A stretch of DNA of 64,000 nucleotides from Clostridiales bacterium. Its GTDB lineage: Bacteria > Bacillota_A > Clostridia > Christensenellales > Pumilibacteraceae. The notes beneath the pieces are model-generated. The model was not told the origin of the DNA and made no database searches. It saw nothing but the letters and a program-made list of their open reading frames with translations. Below are positions 54,208 through 63,740 of the stretch, piece by piece. The translations under genes and the position numbers were made by a program. The stretch covers positions 17,755-81,754 of the forward strand of contig JAISDO010000015.1 of NCBI GenBank assembly GCA_031264755.1. The letters run 5' to 3'. Each line of letters opens with the position of its first letter. Position 1 is the first letter of the stretch.

Positions 54208-55392
54208 ATGAAAACCAGACTCAACAAGGTGATAGCGGGTGTCGTTGTATTGTGTACATTGCTATTGATTGCGGCCTTTACACAGTTGCCATTACAATTT
54301 GTGGATGATTTGCCTAACTCCGCTATTATTTCTTGGGAGGATATAGATAATATACATCAAATCAATCTTACTTGTGAATATGATATGTTGCAATCCACCT
54401 CTATAGATGGTTGTGCTTATGGCAATATCAATATCAAGGCTTTTGGATTTTTGCCTATTAGGCGTGTCAAAGTCAAAGTAGAGCCCAATCGCAAAGTATT
54501 TTTGGGTGGGCAACCATTGGGGTTGATGCTCAACAGTGACGGTGTTATAGTTGTAGATACGGGCAATATTAAGACTAGTCAAGGAGTAGTGGGTAGCAAA
54601 GAACTCAGGAAAGGGGACATAATCAAGAAGATAAACAATATTAGTGTGCTCTATCCACAAGATATAGCGGAGTTTTTTGACAAGCACGATGGTAGTGCTG
54701 TAGATCTTCAAGTGCAGAGAGAGGGCAAATCTATTGTGGTCAAGACGATACCATTCTATGATGATGTCAACAAGGAGTACAAGCTAGGCGCTTGGGTCAA
54801 AGACAAAATTGCTGGCTTGGGTACATTGAGCTATGTAAGGCTAGACGGAAGATTCGGAGCATTAGGACACCCTGTAATAGACAATGATACTGGTTTGGTT
54901 TTTCCTGTTTATGACGGCAAAGTGTATCAGGCCAAGATAGTATCTGTAGACAAAGGCAATCCAGGCAAGGCAGGCGAACTCAAAGGGGCATTCAACTCTC
55001 AAGACAAAAATATAGGGGATATATATTCTAACAACAAATATGGCATATTTGGCAAGCTCAAGTCCAATCTTCCAGACAAAATTATGCCTGTAGGTAGTAG
55101 ACTAACTGCACGTGTAGGCAAAGCCAAGATTGTAAGCACTGTAGACAACAACGTACAAGAGTACGATGTAGAAATAGTCAAAATCAATAGTCAAAAAAAG
55201 AAAACAGACAAGAGCATGGTACTCAAAATAACAGACAAAAACTTGCTAGATATCACGGGTGGTATAGTACAGGGTATGAGCGGTAGCCCTATAGTACAAG
55301 ACGGCAAGGTGATAGGAGCGGTTACACATGTCTTTGTCAACGACCCTACAAGGGGATATGGGATATATTTGGATTGGATGTATGACAACTAA
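54208..55392 (+). CDS. spoIVB: SpoIVB peptidase (family S55)
   Basis: 394 residues. Serine protease made in the forespore, exported across the inner forespore membrane, where it triggers pro-sigma-K processing. An N-terminal signal anchor (VIAGVVVLCTLLLIAAFTQL) is followed by a PDZ domain (about residues 95-170, VGSKELRKGDIIKKINNISV). In the S55 domain GALGHPVIDNDTG gives the His, GIVQGMSGSPIVQDGKVIGA the catalytic Ser, and VNDPTRGYGIYLDWM the Asp. The usual neighbours recN and spo0A are absent. No ribosome binding site is apparent before ATG 54208. Confidence 0.94.
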   Translation: MKTRLNKVIAGVVVLCTLLLIAAFTQLPLQFVDDLPNSAIISWEDIDNIHQINLTCEYDMLQSTSIDGCAYGNINIKAFGFLPIRRVKVKVEPNRKVFLGGQPLGLMLNSDGVIVVDTGNIKTSQGVVGSKELRKGDIIKKINNISVLYPQDIAEFFDKHDGSAVDLQVQREGKSIVVKTIPFYDDVNKEYKLGAWVKDKIAGLGTLSYVRLDGRFGALGHPVIDNDTGLVFPVYDGKVYQAKIVSVDKGNPGKAGELKGAFNSQDKNIGDIYSNNKYGIFGKLKSNLPDKIMPVGSRLTARVGKAKIVSTVDNNVQEYDVEIVKINSQKKKTDKSMVLKITDKNLLDITGGIVQGMSGSPIVQDGKVIGAVTHVFVNDPTRGYGIYLDWMYDN

Positions 55393-55438
55393 TAGCATCT
55401 AAGACGCAATTTTTTTGACTTTTGGTTGGTTGTATGAT

Positions 55439-55459
55439 ACGCATGTATTGTACATGCGT
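55439..55459 (+). terminator. short hairpin after spoIVB
   Basis: ACGCATGT (55439-55446) pairs with ACATGCGT (55452-55459), followed by TGTTTACAATT. Confidence 0.5.
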
Positions 55460-55472
55460 TGTTTACAATTTG

Positions 55473-55501
55473 TTGACATTTTGATTGCAGTGTGGTATAA
55501 T
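55473..55501 (+). promoter_or_regulatory. consensus promoter of the DUF3604-like gene with hairpins in its leader
   Basis: TTGACA (55473-55478), 17-base spacer, TATAAT (55496-55501). The leader of about 70 bases contains TATTGT/ACAATA near 55511-55526 and a perfect 11-bp hairpin 55539-55549/55553-55563 (loop TAT), then AGAGGTAAG before the ATG. Confidence 0.8.
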
Positions 55502-55579
55502 GTGATATAGTATTGTCAAATACAATAGTATCATATTTGTACATTGTACTATGTACAATGTACTTTGCTTAGAGGTAAG

Positions 55580-57529
55580 ATGAATCAGCAAAAGATATTC
55601 AAATATGACGAAGAACTCTCATTGCAGCTCAAATTGCATAGAGAACGTTTTGAATTGACTCTATCTATATTTGCCAAGAGCTACATTGTAGACGAAGGAC
55701 GTGTCATACATGCTGACTTTATGGACATGGGGGACACCGTATATATAGCTTATGTAATATTTCTTGGACATACCAATATAATCAAACTAGCAGAACTAAC
55801 CAAACGTACGGGTGCAGTGAGATATGATACTGCTCTATACGGCAAGTTTAGCAATCCACTATTGATGTGGTTCCAAAATGAGTGTCTTGTATTTGCTGAG
55901 ATATACACCGACAAGTCCAAATTTTGTTGTATTAGACAGGGTAGGTTGTTTGACTTGTCAGCGGGTGGCAACAACCGTCTAACTAGTATAATAGACAATG
56001 GTGATAGCCTTATTGCGGTATTGGATTGTGATCACTTTGCCAAGCAAACTGAGCCTATCAATGGCGGTATAATGCCTTTTGACTGTACTGGTCTGCGTAT
56101 CAAACGCAAACCTGCACTAATGACCTACAGATTCAAGAATGAGGACGAAAAAGGCAAACCTATCGTAGGTATGGAGAAAAGTGATACTGATGCATTTTTG
56201 GAAGGTGGTAGTGAAATAGTCAAACTAGTAAGTTTTAGAGGATATATATACGCCGCTTACATGCGATTTGAAAAATTTAGCTATGTTATCAAGGTTACTG
56301 ACTTTGGCAAGTCTCAGGTAGTTGTAGATACTCATCGTATAGTTAGACATTTTGACATGTATATTGATGAGAGCACAAAAGAGTATGTAGTCAAGTCAGT
56401 TGATGCCACATATCGCAAGCCGGTATTGGGTGGCTTGGAGTTGGAGTTTTTGGTTGGGGGCGATTGTGACCTTATGGATTGCAAAAAGGCTCCATTGGGA
56501 AGACATCAAGACTTCTATAACCAGCCAAAAAGACACAAGACACTGCAGCATTATTGGGGCGATTTGAGAGTTAGGACTGACATATCTATCAACAGTCATA
56601 GTACGGGTTGGCATTGTGGTAGTCCTGACGACAAGTTTATGGAGGTCAAACACCTCAACGGTTTGGACTTTTGTGCTTTGTCAGATGTGGACACACATAT
56701 AGAAAACAAGCATTGGGACGAGATAAGATTTCGCAATGAACAATACAATATAGACCATGAGTTTGTGGTCTTCAATGCTTATGAGTGGAGTCTAACCAAA
56801 GAGTTTGAGAATGTAGGCAAGTACAATGTAATATTTCGTGGTCGTGGAGACATAATGCGTGGCAATGAGCCCGGTAGTGATAGCATAGATGGATTGTTCT
56901 ATAGGTTGCAAAATCCCATGCGAGAAGGGCTCATTGTAGTTGCTGATCCTGCTGAGAAGATTAGGGGTGTCAATTGGGACAAGTTTCCTAAAAACTCCGT
57001 GCCACTTGTAGAGATGTTTAATGCTAGAGGTTGTTTTGAAAGTGAGGATGGACCACACAACCCCGAATTGTACAACCGCAAAATCAAACAAGAGAGCTTG
57101 CTTGATAAAGCACTTTTGAGATTTCCATTGGGGTTTGTTGGTGGTGGTGGACACGAAGGAGTGGGGCTTACTTGCATACTATCTGATGAGTTGACTAGAG
57201 AGGGACTGTACTTTGCACTCAAAGAACGCAAGTGTTATGCCACAACTGGTGCCAAAATCAAACTCAATCTAGTGGTCAATGGAGTGTTGATGGGTGACTT
57301 TGTGCCGCATAGTTATGATGGATATAAAGTATCAATATCTGTAGAGGCTGAAGGCAATATAGATACTGTAGAGATTGTGACCAATCGCAATATCATTCCC
57401 ATAGATTTCAAAAAAAACAAAGCTAAGGCTAGTCTAGTAGTGCCACCTGGGTGCAACTATATATATTTGCGAGTGTCTCAAGAGGATACTCATATGGCTT
57501 GGTCAACTCCTGTGTATATCAAGAGATAA
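55580..57529 (+). CDS. DUF3604 / PHP-like protein with lost metal ligands
   Basis: 649 residues. The N-terminal 300 residues are a beta-rich domain that I do not recognise. From about residue 320 it matches DUF3604 proteins of the PHP superfamily: YWGDLRVRTDIS, LDFCALSDVDTHIENKHWDE, FVVFNAYEWS, YNVIFRGRGD, GFVGGGGHEGVGLTCILSDE, and LTREGLYFALKERKCYATTG followed by LNLVVNGVLMGDF. Active members have GDLHxHT, TDHD and GHxNVxF. Here HxH is RxR (R330, R332), TDHD is SDVD and the next His is also lost. Only the GGGHEG His remains. This points to a non-catalytic role or a changed metal site. AGAGGTAAG supports ATG 55580. Cytoplasmic, no signal peptide. Confidence 0.8.
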   Translation: MNQQKIFKYDEELSLQLKLHRERFELTLSIFAKSYIVDEGRVIHADFMDMGDTVYIAYVIFLGHTNIIKLAELTKRTGAVRYDTALYGKFSNPLLMWFQNECLVFAEIYTDKSKFCCIRQGRLFDLSAGGNNRLTSIIDNGDSLIAVLDCDHFAKQTEPINGGIMPFDCTGLRIKRKPALMTYRFKNEDEKGKPIVGMEKSDTDAFLEGGSEIVKLVSFRGYIYAAYMRFEKFSYVIKVTDFGKSQVVVDTHRIVRHFDMYIDESTKEYVVKSVDATYRKPVLGGLELEFLVGGDCDLMDCKKAPLGRHQDFYNQPKRHKTLQHYWGDLRVRTDISINSHSTGWHCGSPDDKFMEVKHLNGLDFCALSDVDTHIENKHWDEIRFRNEQYNIDHEFVVFNAYEWSLTKEFENVGKYNVIFRGRGDIMRGNEPGSDSIDGLFYRLQNPMREGLIVVADPAEKIRGVNWDKFPKNSVPLVEMFNARGCFESEDGPHNPELYNRKIKQESLLDKALLRFPLGFVGGGGHEGVGLTCILSDELTREGLYFALKERKCYATTGAKIKLNLVVNGVLMGDFVPHSYDGYKVSISVEAEGNIDTVEIVTNRNIIPIDFKKNKAKASLVVPPGCNYIYLRVSQEDTHMAWSTPVYIKR

Positions 57530-57638
57530 TGTTGAATAAAATGTGATTGTTTTTGCAACCTTTGTAATAGTAGAATTATTGATTTGATTGAGTTGACTAG
57601 TTGCAAGACAATTAGTCAATTGTACATTGACTAATATT

Positions 57639-58088
57639 ATGCATCACCAATTTATGAGAGCTGCTATAGATGTTGCCAAAAGTGCTCCTGATGCCGAAGT
57701 GCCCGTTGGTGCTATAATCGTATATGACAACAATATTATCTCTATTGCACACAACGAACGTGAAACCAGCAAAGACCCCACAGCTCACGCCGAAATATTG
57801 GCGTTGAGAAGAGCGGGGCAAGTATTGCAAAGGTGGAATTTGCACAAGTGTGATATGTATGTTACGTTAGAGCCTTGTGTCATGTGTGCGGGAGCTATAG
57901 TCAACTCTAGAATAAGTTCGGTATACTATGGAGCTGTAGACAGTAGATTTGGAGCTGTGGATACAACATACAAGATAGGTACAGACAACAAACTCAATCA
58001 CAAGATAACTGTGGTAGGTGGGGTTTTGCAACACGAATGTAGTGCGCTGCTTACCAACTTTTTTGGACGCTTGAGGGCTAACAAATAG
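57639..58088 (+). CDS. tadA: tRNA-specific adenosine deaminase
   Basis: 149 residues from ATG 57639. Converts A34 to inosine in tRNA-Arg(ACG). The zinc site is TAHAEILALRRAGQ (HAE with the proton-shuttle Glu) and LEPCVMCAGAIVNSR (PCxxC), and the start HQFMRAAIDVAKSA followed by EVPVGAIIVYDN is typical. TTG 57627 would add four residues. TTGCAA (57601-57606) and TACATT (57623-57628) may form a promoter with a very short leader. Confidence 0.94.
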   Translation: MHHQFMRAAIDVAKSAPDAEVPVGAIIVYDNNIISIAHNERETSKDPTAHAEILALRRAGQVLQRWNLHKCDMYVTLEPCVMCAGAIVNSRISSVYYGAVDSRFGAVDTTYKIGTDNKLNHKITVVGGVLQHECSALLTNFFGRLRANK

Positions 58089-58355
58089 TTGTCTACACAT
58101 ATGATACTGTCCAATTGCAATAGGCATCACACCAAATCAACAATATTAACCAAGAGATTGCATGATAAATATCAACGATATATAATTGAGTTGTTGACTT
58201 AGTATGATGTCAACACAAATATAGAGAGCATATCTCACTAGAGTTGTCATATAAATATAACAAATAGACTGACTTGGTTGCATATATATTTTTAACTACT
58301 TAGTAACAATTGATTTTTGTTTGTTAATAGACAGTAGTTGTGCTACAATATATAG
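58089..58355 (+). other. intergenic region between tadA and gpsA
   Basis: About 265 bases. I looked for the small SRP RNA and a tRNA, which often follow tadA, and see neither. GTTGAC and GTCAAC (near 58193-58212) form a small inverted repeat. The end is the gpsA promoter. Confidence 0.4.
58321..58349 (+). promoter_or_regulatory. leaderless promoter of gpsA
   Basis: TTGTTA (58321-58326), 17-base spacer, TACAAT (58344-58349), six bases, ATG at 58356, so +1 is predicted to be the A of the start codon. Confidence 0.6.
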
Positions 58356-59408
58356 ATGACTTTTGTATTGTGGTCATTGTGGCATCATACGCAAGTTGAA
58401 GGGATTGTCAAAATATATATTAGTGAGTTGAAGATAGTGAAAGTAAGTGTATTGGGTTGTGGGCGTTGGGGGTCATTCTTGGCATGGTATTGCAGCCAAA
58501 TCAAGAGTTATGATACCTACTTGTGGGGGAGGGCTGGTGCTGTTAGTCTAACACAGTTAGAGAAGAACAATGGCAAAAATGACTATCTACAATTGCCAAG
58601 TAGTGTAACAATAACTAGTGACTTGCAATTGACAATCAAAGATACGGACATAATTATTATCTCCATATCCGCTCAACATTTTAGAGAATTTTTGAGCAGT
58701 ATAGATGTGACAATCTTTGGTGACAAGCCAGTAATATTGTGCATGAAAGGTATAGAGTGTACCACTGGCAAGAGATTGACACAAGTGGCTATGGAGTGTG
58801 GTATATTAAGACAACAAGTTGCGGTATGGGTAGGTCCTGGTCATATACAAGATCTCGTTCACAACAATATACCCAATTGTATGGTTGTGGATAGTTATAG
58901 TGAAGATTTGACAAGATATCTTGCTAAACAGCTCAAGTCTAATTTGGTTAGATTTTATTTTGGTCAGGATATAATAGGCACTGAGATAGGTGCCGCTTGC
59001 AAGAACATAATAGGTATATTAGCAGGTATGTTGGATGGTGCACATCTTGTGTCACTCAAAGGACCGTTGATGTCTAGAGGTGCTAGAGAAGTTGGACGTC
59101 TTATAGAGAGTTTGGGGGGCAATAGCATGAGTGCATATGGATTGTGTCACTTGGGAGACTATGAGACTACGTTGTTTTCGCAATATAGCAACAATCGCAA
59201 ATGGGGAGAGAGCTATGTACTAGGTCACAAGTTTGACAAGCTTGCCGAAGGTGTAGATACTACAATAGCAGTATACAATATAGGCAAGATGCTCAATATA
59301 GACTTGCCTCTTACCTATGGACTTAGGGATACTTTGGACAACAAGTATAGCCCACTAGATTTGATCAAGAACCTCTTTGGGAGACCGGACAACAAAGAGT
59401 TTTATTAG
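58356..59408 (+). CDS. gpsA: NAD(P)-dependent glycerol-3-phosphate dehydrogenase-like protein
   Basis: 350 residues from ATG 58356. GpsA reduces DHAP to sn-glycerol-3-phosphate for phospholipid synthesis. The dinucleotide motif is VSVLGCGRWGSFLAWY, followed by KGIECTTGKRLTQVA, VWVGPGHIQDLV, IGAACKNIIGILAGMLDG with the catalytic Lys, and GDYETTLFSQYSNNRKWGE. Family members use GPSfA and tCxSxxSRN; the changed loops (GPGHIQDL, SQYSNNRKW) are a divergent but known-looking variant. The first 27 residues are outside the family; GTG 58437 would remove them, but the promoter favours 58356. Confidence 0.82.
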   Translation: MTFVLWSLWHHTQVEGIVKIYISELKIVKVSVLGCGRWGSFLAWYCSQIKSYDTYLWGRAGAVSLTQLEKNNGKNDYLQLPSSVTITSDLQLTIKDTDIIIISISAQHFREFLSSIDVTIFGDKPVILCMKGIECTTGKRLTQVAMECGILRQQVAVWVGPGHIQDLVHNNIPNCMVVDSYSEDLTRYLAKQLKSNLVRFYFGQDIIGTEIGAACKNIIGILAGMLDGAHLVSLKGPLMSRGAREVGRLIESLGGNSMSAYGLCHLGDYETTLFSQYSNNRKWGESYVLGHKFDKLAEGVDTTIAVYNIGKMLNIDLPLTYGLRDTLDNKYSPLDLIKNLFGRPDNKEFY

Positions 59409-59437
59409 AATGTATAGTGTGTCATGTGGAGGCACAC

Positions 59438-59473
59438 ATTATCTCAACCTGAGAGCTTTTGGGTTGAGATAAT
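59438..59473 (+). terminator. terminator after gpsA
   Basis: ATTATCTCAACC (59438-59449) pairs perfectly with GGTTGAGATAAT (59462-59473), followed by ATTTTGT. Confidence 0.8.
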
Positions 59474-59533
59474 ATTTTGTACCATGTGCAATTGGTTAGC
59501 TTGGTTGTATCGTATGTATCAACTTGTTGTTTT

Positions 59534-59560
59534 TTAGCACTCTGGCAACAAGAGTGCTAA
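59534..59560 (+). promoter_or_regulatory. CIRCE element (HrcA operator)
   Basis: TTAGCACTC (59534-59542), nine bases, GAGTGCTAA (59552-59560): an exact match to the CIRCE consensus. It ends six bases before the -35 of the mcsA-mcsB-clpC promoter. Confidence 0.95.
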
Positions 59561-59566
59561 AAATAG

Positions 59567-59595
59567 TTGACAATACGCCACAAAAGTAGTATATT
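59567..59595 (+). promoter_or_regulatory. promoter of the mcsA-mcsB-clpC operon
   Basis: TTGACA (59567-59572), 17-base spacer, TATATT (59590-59595). CIRCE lies directly upstream, so HrcA would hinder RNA polymerase from the -35 side. No CtsR heptad repeat is seen. Confidence 0.8.
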
Positions 59596-59642
59596 GTATA
59601 TATGGTTAATCACAATGAGATACAAGTGGGGGATATTAGAGT

Positions 59643-60143
59643 ATGATGTGTCAAAATTGTAATCAAAGGCAAGCGACTTATCACAGTCTAAAGAATATCA
59701 ATGGACAGGTGACGGAATCTTATCTGTGCAATGATTGTAGGCGTATTGTGCATGATAGCATGGGCATGAGTAGTCTAGCTCACAATATGAGTATATTTGG
59801 GGCAATGGATACTCTATCTGATTTTTTTGGTATGTTGAGCGCTAAGACCGAACAACGACCCAATACAGTGGTTGCTTGTGATCAATGCGGCACTACTTAT
59901 AGTGAGTTTAAGAAGACTCTCTATGTGGGTTGTCAACATTGTTATAGTGTATTTATGGAGCCTATGCTCCCTATCCTCAAAGGATTGCAGAATAGTACAA
60001 ATCATGTAGGCAAGATACCCAAAGGTATGGAGCATGTACAAGAGTATCACAATATACAAGCTCAACTCAAAACAGCTGTAGCCGAAGAGAGATATGAAGA
60101 TGCCATAGCGTTGCGAGAGAGACTCAAACAATTGCAGCAATAG
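59643..60143 (+). CDS. mcsA: McsA, activator of the protein arginine kinase
   Basis: 166 residues. Zinc-binding partner of McsB. It has two four-Cys zinc sites: CQNC with CNDC at about residues 3-30, and CDQC with CQHC at about 80-105. The C-terminal part is a UVR motif (IQAQLKTAVAEERYEDAIAL followed by RERLKQL). This is the McsA layout, cysteine sites then UVR. ctsR, which normally precedes mcsA in Firmicutes, is absent. ATG 59646 is an alternative start one codon in. mcsB starts nine bases after the stop. Confidence 0.93.
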   Translation: MMCQNCNQRQATYHSLKNINGQVTESYLCNDCRRIVHDSMGMSSLAHNMSIFGAMDTLSDFFGMLSAKTEQRPNTVVACDQCGTTYSEFKKTLYVGCQHCYSVFMEPMLPILKGLQNSTNHVGKIPKGMEHVQEYHNIQAQLKTAVAEERYEDAIALRERLKQLQQ

Positions 60144-60152
60144 GAGATTGAG

Positions 60153-61139
60153 ATGGACAATGTAGTCAGTAGTTGTCGTGTGAGGTTTGCACGCAATATC
60201 AATGGTGTACCATTTGTCAAGAATATAGATCAGACTCAAGTGGAGAGCATAATTGATAGAGCGTACACTACAGTAGCCAAGTCTAATTATGGCAATTTTA
60301 TCAAGCACCGCATCAAAGACATGGATATACTAGATGCCAAAGTGTTGCAAGAGAGGCGACTTATATCCGAAGACCTAGTGCAAAATAGAGAGTATGGTAC
60401 TGCTATTATAGATGACTTGGAGCAAGTGAGTCTTATGATAATGGAAGAAGACCACTTTAGGCTTCAGTGCATTATGGATGGATTGGATTTGTACAATGCA
60501 TATGATAGACTGAGTGCAATAGACGAGGTGATTGGGCAAGAGTTTGGGTATGCTTATGATTTGAGATTGGGTCATCTTACTAGTTGTGTCACCAATGTAG
60601 GTACAGGTATGCGCGCTGGAGCATTGCTCTTTTTGCCTGGGTTGAGCATAACTCAAGAGATAGAAAAAAACATTAATGTGGCGTCCAACTTTAAGATAGC
60701 CATACGCGGATACTATGGCGAAGGTAGTTCTAATGATGGTTTTTTCTACCAAATTAGCAATCAATGTACATTGGGGCTTACTGAGAGAGACATATTGCAA
60801 TCAGTCACAAGTACAATCAATCACTTGTCCAAGTCCGAACTTGCTGCTAGACAGATGCTGCTAGATAGGGATGGTGTTGCGTTGCGAGACAAGGTAGGTA
60901 GAGCGTATGGCGTACTGACCAATGCTTATACACTCAACACCAAAGAGTTTATGTCACTTATAGCTATGGTCAAATTGGGTGCAAGCCTAGATCTACTTAG
61001 ATTCAAAGATAATACCAAGATAGACAAGTTGATTGTGGATTGCCAACCAGCCAAAATAATGTCTATTTGTAATGGCAAGGATGCATCAGAACGTGATATA
61101 TATAGGGCAAAAATCGTAGCTAGAACACTCAAGATATAA
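60153..61139 (+). CDS. mcsB: protein-arginine kinase McsB
   Basis: 328 residues. Phosphorylates arginines on proteins, marking them for ClpCP. It is a phosphagen-kinase-like enzyme: the start VVSSCRVRFARNINGVPF matches the vxSSRVRLARN motif, LTSCVTNVGTGMRAGALLFL holds the catalytic Cys, and IRGYYGEGSSNDGFFYQISN matches the RG.yGEGs...G..yQiSN segment. KLGASLDLLRF is in the C-terminal region. GAGATTGAG precedes the ATG. Confidence 0.95.
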   Translation: MDNVVSSCRVRFARNINGVPFVKNIDQTQVESIIDRAYTTVAKSNYGNFIKHRIKDMDILDAKVLQERRLISEDLVQNREYGTAIIDDLEQVSLMIMEEDHFRLQCIMDGLDLYNAYDRLSAIDEVIGQEFGYAYDLRLGHLTSCVTNVGTGMRAGALLFLPGLSITQEIEKNINVASNFKIAIRGYYGEGSSNDGFFYQISNQCTLGLTERDILQSVTSTINHLSKSELAARQMLLDRDGVALRDKVGRAYGVLTNAYTLNTKEFMSLIAMVKLGASLDLLRFKDNTKIDKLIVDCQPAKIMSICNGKDASERDIYRAKIVARTLKI

Positions 61140-61334
61140 TAATCTCCCAAATATGGCTTTGGCATAACTGGATTGCATCAAGGATTTTGGGGAGATTTGG
61201 AGTAGTTGCTAGGAGTTGAACGTAGTCAATTTGCCTATAATCAACAAATTCAAACATACAGCTAAGGTTATGCCTATATTTGTCACTATTGTGATAGACC
61301 GTAATACAAATCAAATATAAGGAGAAGTACTGTT

Positions 61335-63740
61335 GTGTTAAATTTTCCTACATCAGATTCGTTAAAAAAAGTATTGGATACCGCACAAGAAGTAGCTAGC
61401 AAGTTGAGCAGCGGAGAGATAGGTACAGAGCACATACTATATGCTGTAGTATTGACCCAGAACGAAGCTAGTGATATACTCAAGGAGATAGGTATCAACA
61501 AAACTAGTGTAGAAGGCATACTCAAACAAGAGAATGTGCCAGTGAGTATAGTTGGGCAGTTGGATTTTACTGATAGAGTTAGACAACATCTATTTAGTGC
61601 TCATAGATTGTCCCAAACTATAGGCAATGGAATGGTCTTTCCCGAACATGTATTGTATATTATGCTGCAGGATGTGGGTAGTATGGGATACCATATACTC
61701 AAAGACAGTGGTGTGGATATCAATAAGATACTACACAAGTTGACTTCGTTATTTGAACAGAACAACAAAAATCCCAAGACTAGCAAGCTCCCTGCTCAAC
61801 TCAAAGAATTGGGTAGTGACATAACTCAAAAAGCCAAAGAGCACAAGATAGACCCTATAATTGGACGCAAGGACGAGATAGATCGCATCATACAGATACT
61901 TTGTCGCAAGACCAAAAACAACCCTGTGCTTATAGGTGAGCCTGGTGTAGGCAAGAGTGCAGTGGTCGAAGGACTTGCCAAAGCGATAGTTGAGGGTAAT
62001 GTGCCCGAAATATTGCGTGACAAAATAGTATTTAGTATGGACTTGGGCAATCTCATGGCGGGGACCAAGTATCGTGGAGCTCTAGAAGAAAAGTTGAAGA
62101 ACGCCATAGAACTAATCAAAGAACAGAACAATATCATTGTCTTTATAGATGAGATACACACACTAGCACAAGCGGGTAGTGACAAAGGCGAAGTGTCGCC
62201 GGCTGATATGCTCAAGCCTCATCTAGCACGTGGCGAGTTGCAAACAATAGGTGCAACTACACTTGACGAATATCGCAAATATATAGAGACAGACAAGGCT
62301 CTAGAGCGAAGATTCCAGCCTGTATTTGTAGAGCCCCCTAGTCCAGATGATACTATCCAAATTTTGCAGGGTTTGCGTGAGAATTACGAAGCTTTTCACA
62401 AAGTCAAGTTGTCTGATGACGCTATTGTAGCTGCTGTGCAATTGAGCGATAGGTATATAGCCGATAGGTTTTTGCCTGATAAGGCTATAGATCTCATAGA
62501 TGAGGCTATGTCAGCTGTTAAGGTGTCTAGCACTTTGGCTCCACCCAATCTACAACAGATGTATGACAAGATCAAAGAGCTAGAGGACAGAAAGAGAGTA
62601 AGTATAGACAAAAATGATTTTGAGACTGCTGCAAGAGTGAGAGATGAGATCAAGTCAGTCACTGACCAAATCAATGTAGTAAAATTGACTTGGAGCAAAG
62701 AGAATGAGAAGCTTAGTGCAGTAATCAACGCTGACAATATAGCTACTATAGTATCCAAGTGGACTAAGATACCTGTTGCCAAGTTGACAGAGTCCGAGAT
62801 AGAACGCTTGAGTACGTTGGAGAATACCTTACAAAAAAAAGTCATTGGACAAGACAAAGCATGCATTGCCGTGTCCAAAGCGGTGCGAAGAGCAAGAGCA
62901 GGACTCAAGGATCCTAATAGACCTATAGGTTCGTTTTTGTTCTTAGGTCCTACGGGAGTGGGCAAGACTGAGCTGACCAAGGCTCTTGCAGAGGCTATGT
63001 TTGATAGTGAGAGCAACATAATTAGGCTAGACATGTCCGAGTATATGGAAGCTCACAGTATATCCAAGCTTATAGGTAGTCCCCCAGGTTATGTCGGGTA
63101 TGACGATGGTGGGCAATTGACTGAGCAAGTGCGTCGCAAACCTTACAGTATAGTATTGTTTGATGAGATAGAAAAGGCACATCCGGATATATACAATAGT
63201 CTACTCCAAATTATGGACGAGGGGCAATTGACTGATGCCACAGGACGCAAAGTAAGTTTTAAGAATACTATAATCATACTTACTTCTAATGCGGGTGTAG
63301 ATGAACTCAAAAATACACCTAAGGCTATTGGATTTGGTGCAAGCAACTCAGATATAGACAAGTCTCGTACAGAAGAGATATTGACCAACGCTCTCAAAAA
63401 GAAGTTCAAGCCCGAATTTCTCAACCGTATAGATGTGGTAGCTATCTTCAATCATTTGACCAAAGACAACGTACAACAAATATCTCAAATAATGCTACGC
63501 AAAGTACAAAAGAAACTCAACGACAAGCATATAATAATCAAGGTATCTACTAGATGTATAGAGTGGCTAGTCAACAATGGATATGATGTTGAGTATGGAG
63601 CTAGACCGTTGCGTAGGTTGATAGAACAAACCATAGAAGACGGCATAGCCGAAGAATTGCTCTTGGGGCACATCAAAGAGAATAGCACAGTGATAGTAGA
63701 TATATCGCCAGAAGGTACGGCAGTCTTTAGGACACAATAG
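61335..63740 (+). CDS. clpC: Clp protease ATP-binding subunit ClpC
   Basis: 801 residues. Hexameric AAA+ unfoldase that feeds ClpP and recognises phospho-arginine. The N-terminal Clp-N repeats (residues 1-145) include [23 protein letters not shown] module 1 has [13 protein letters not shown] and VFIDEIHTL. The middle domain has a UVR-like helix pair with [23 protein letters not shown] module 2 has [35 protein letters not shown] and [18 protein letters not shown]. The start is GTG 61335, ten bases after AAGGAG. About 195 bases separate it from mcsB, with an inverted repeat AATCTCCC/GGGAGATT (61141-61148, 61190-61197). Confidence 0.96.
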   Translation: MLNFPTSDSLKKVLDTAQEVASKLSSGEIGTEHILYAVVLTQNEASDILKEIGINKTSVEGILKQENVPVSIVGQLDFTDRVRQHLFSAHRLSQTIGNGMVFPEHVLYIMLQDVGSMGYHILKDSGVDINKILHKLTSLFEQNNKNPKTSKLPAQLKELGSDITQKAKEHKIDPIIGRKDEIDRIIQILCRKTKNNPVLIGEPGVGKSAVVEGLAKAIVEGNVPEILRDKIVFSMDLGNLMAGTKYRGALEEKLKNAIELIKEQNNIIVFIDEIHTLAQAGSDKGEVSPADMLKPHLARGELQTIGATTLDEYRKYIETDKALERRFQPVFVEPPSPDDTIQILQGLRENYEAFHKVKLSDDAIVAAVQLSDRYIADRFLPDKAIDLIDEAMSAVKVSSTLAPPNLQQMYDKIKELEDRKRVSIDKNDFETAARVRDEIKSVTDQINVVKLTWSKENEKLSAVINADNIATIVSKWTKIPVAKLTESEIERLSTLENTLQKKVIGQDKACIAVSKAVRRARAGLKDPNRPIGSFLFLGPTGVGKTELTKALAEAMFDSESNIIRLDMSEYMEAHSISKLIGSPPGYVGYDDGGQLTEQVRRKPYSIVLFDEIEKAHPDIYNSLLQIMDEGQLTDATGRKVSFKNTIIILTSNAGVDELKNTPKAIGFGASNSDIDKSRTEEILTNALKKKFKPEFLNRIDVVAIFNHLTKDNVQQISQIMLRKVQKKLNDKHIIIKVSTRCIEWLVNNGYDVEYGARPLRRLIEQTIEDGIAEELLLGHIKENSTVIVDISPEGTAVFRTQ

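Noticed and set aside
58089..58355. SRP RNA or tRNA after tadA
   Set aside because: No conserved SRP Alu or S-domain motifs and no tRNA T-arm sequence.
59500..59640. CtsR operator at the clpC operon
   Set aside because: No tandem GGTCAAA heptads; only CIRCE is present.
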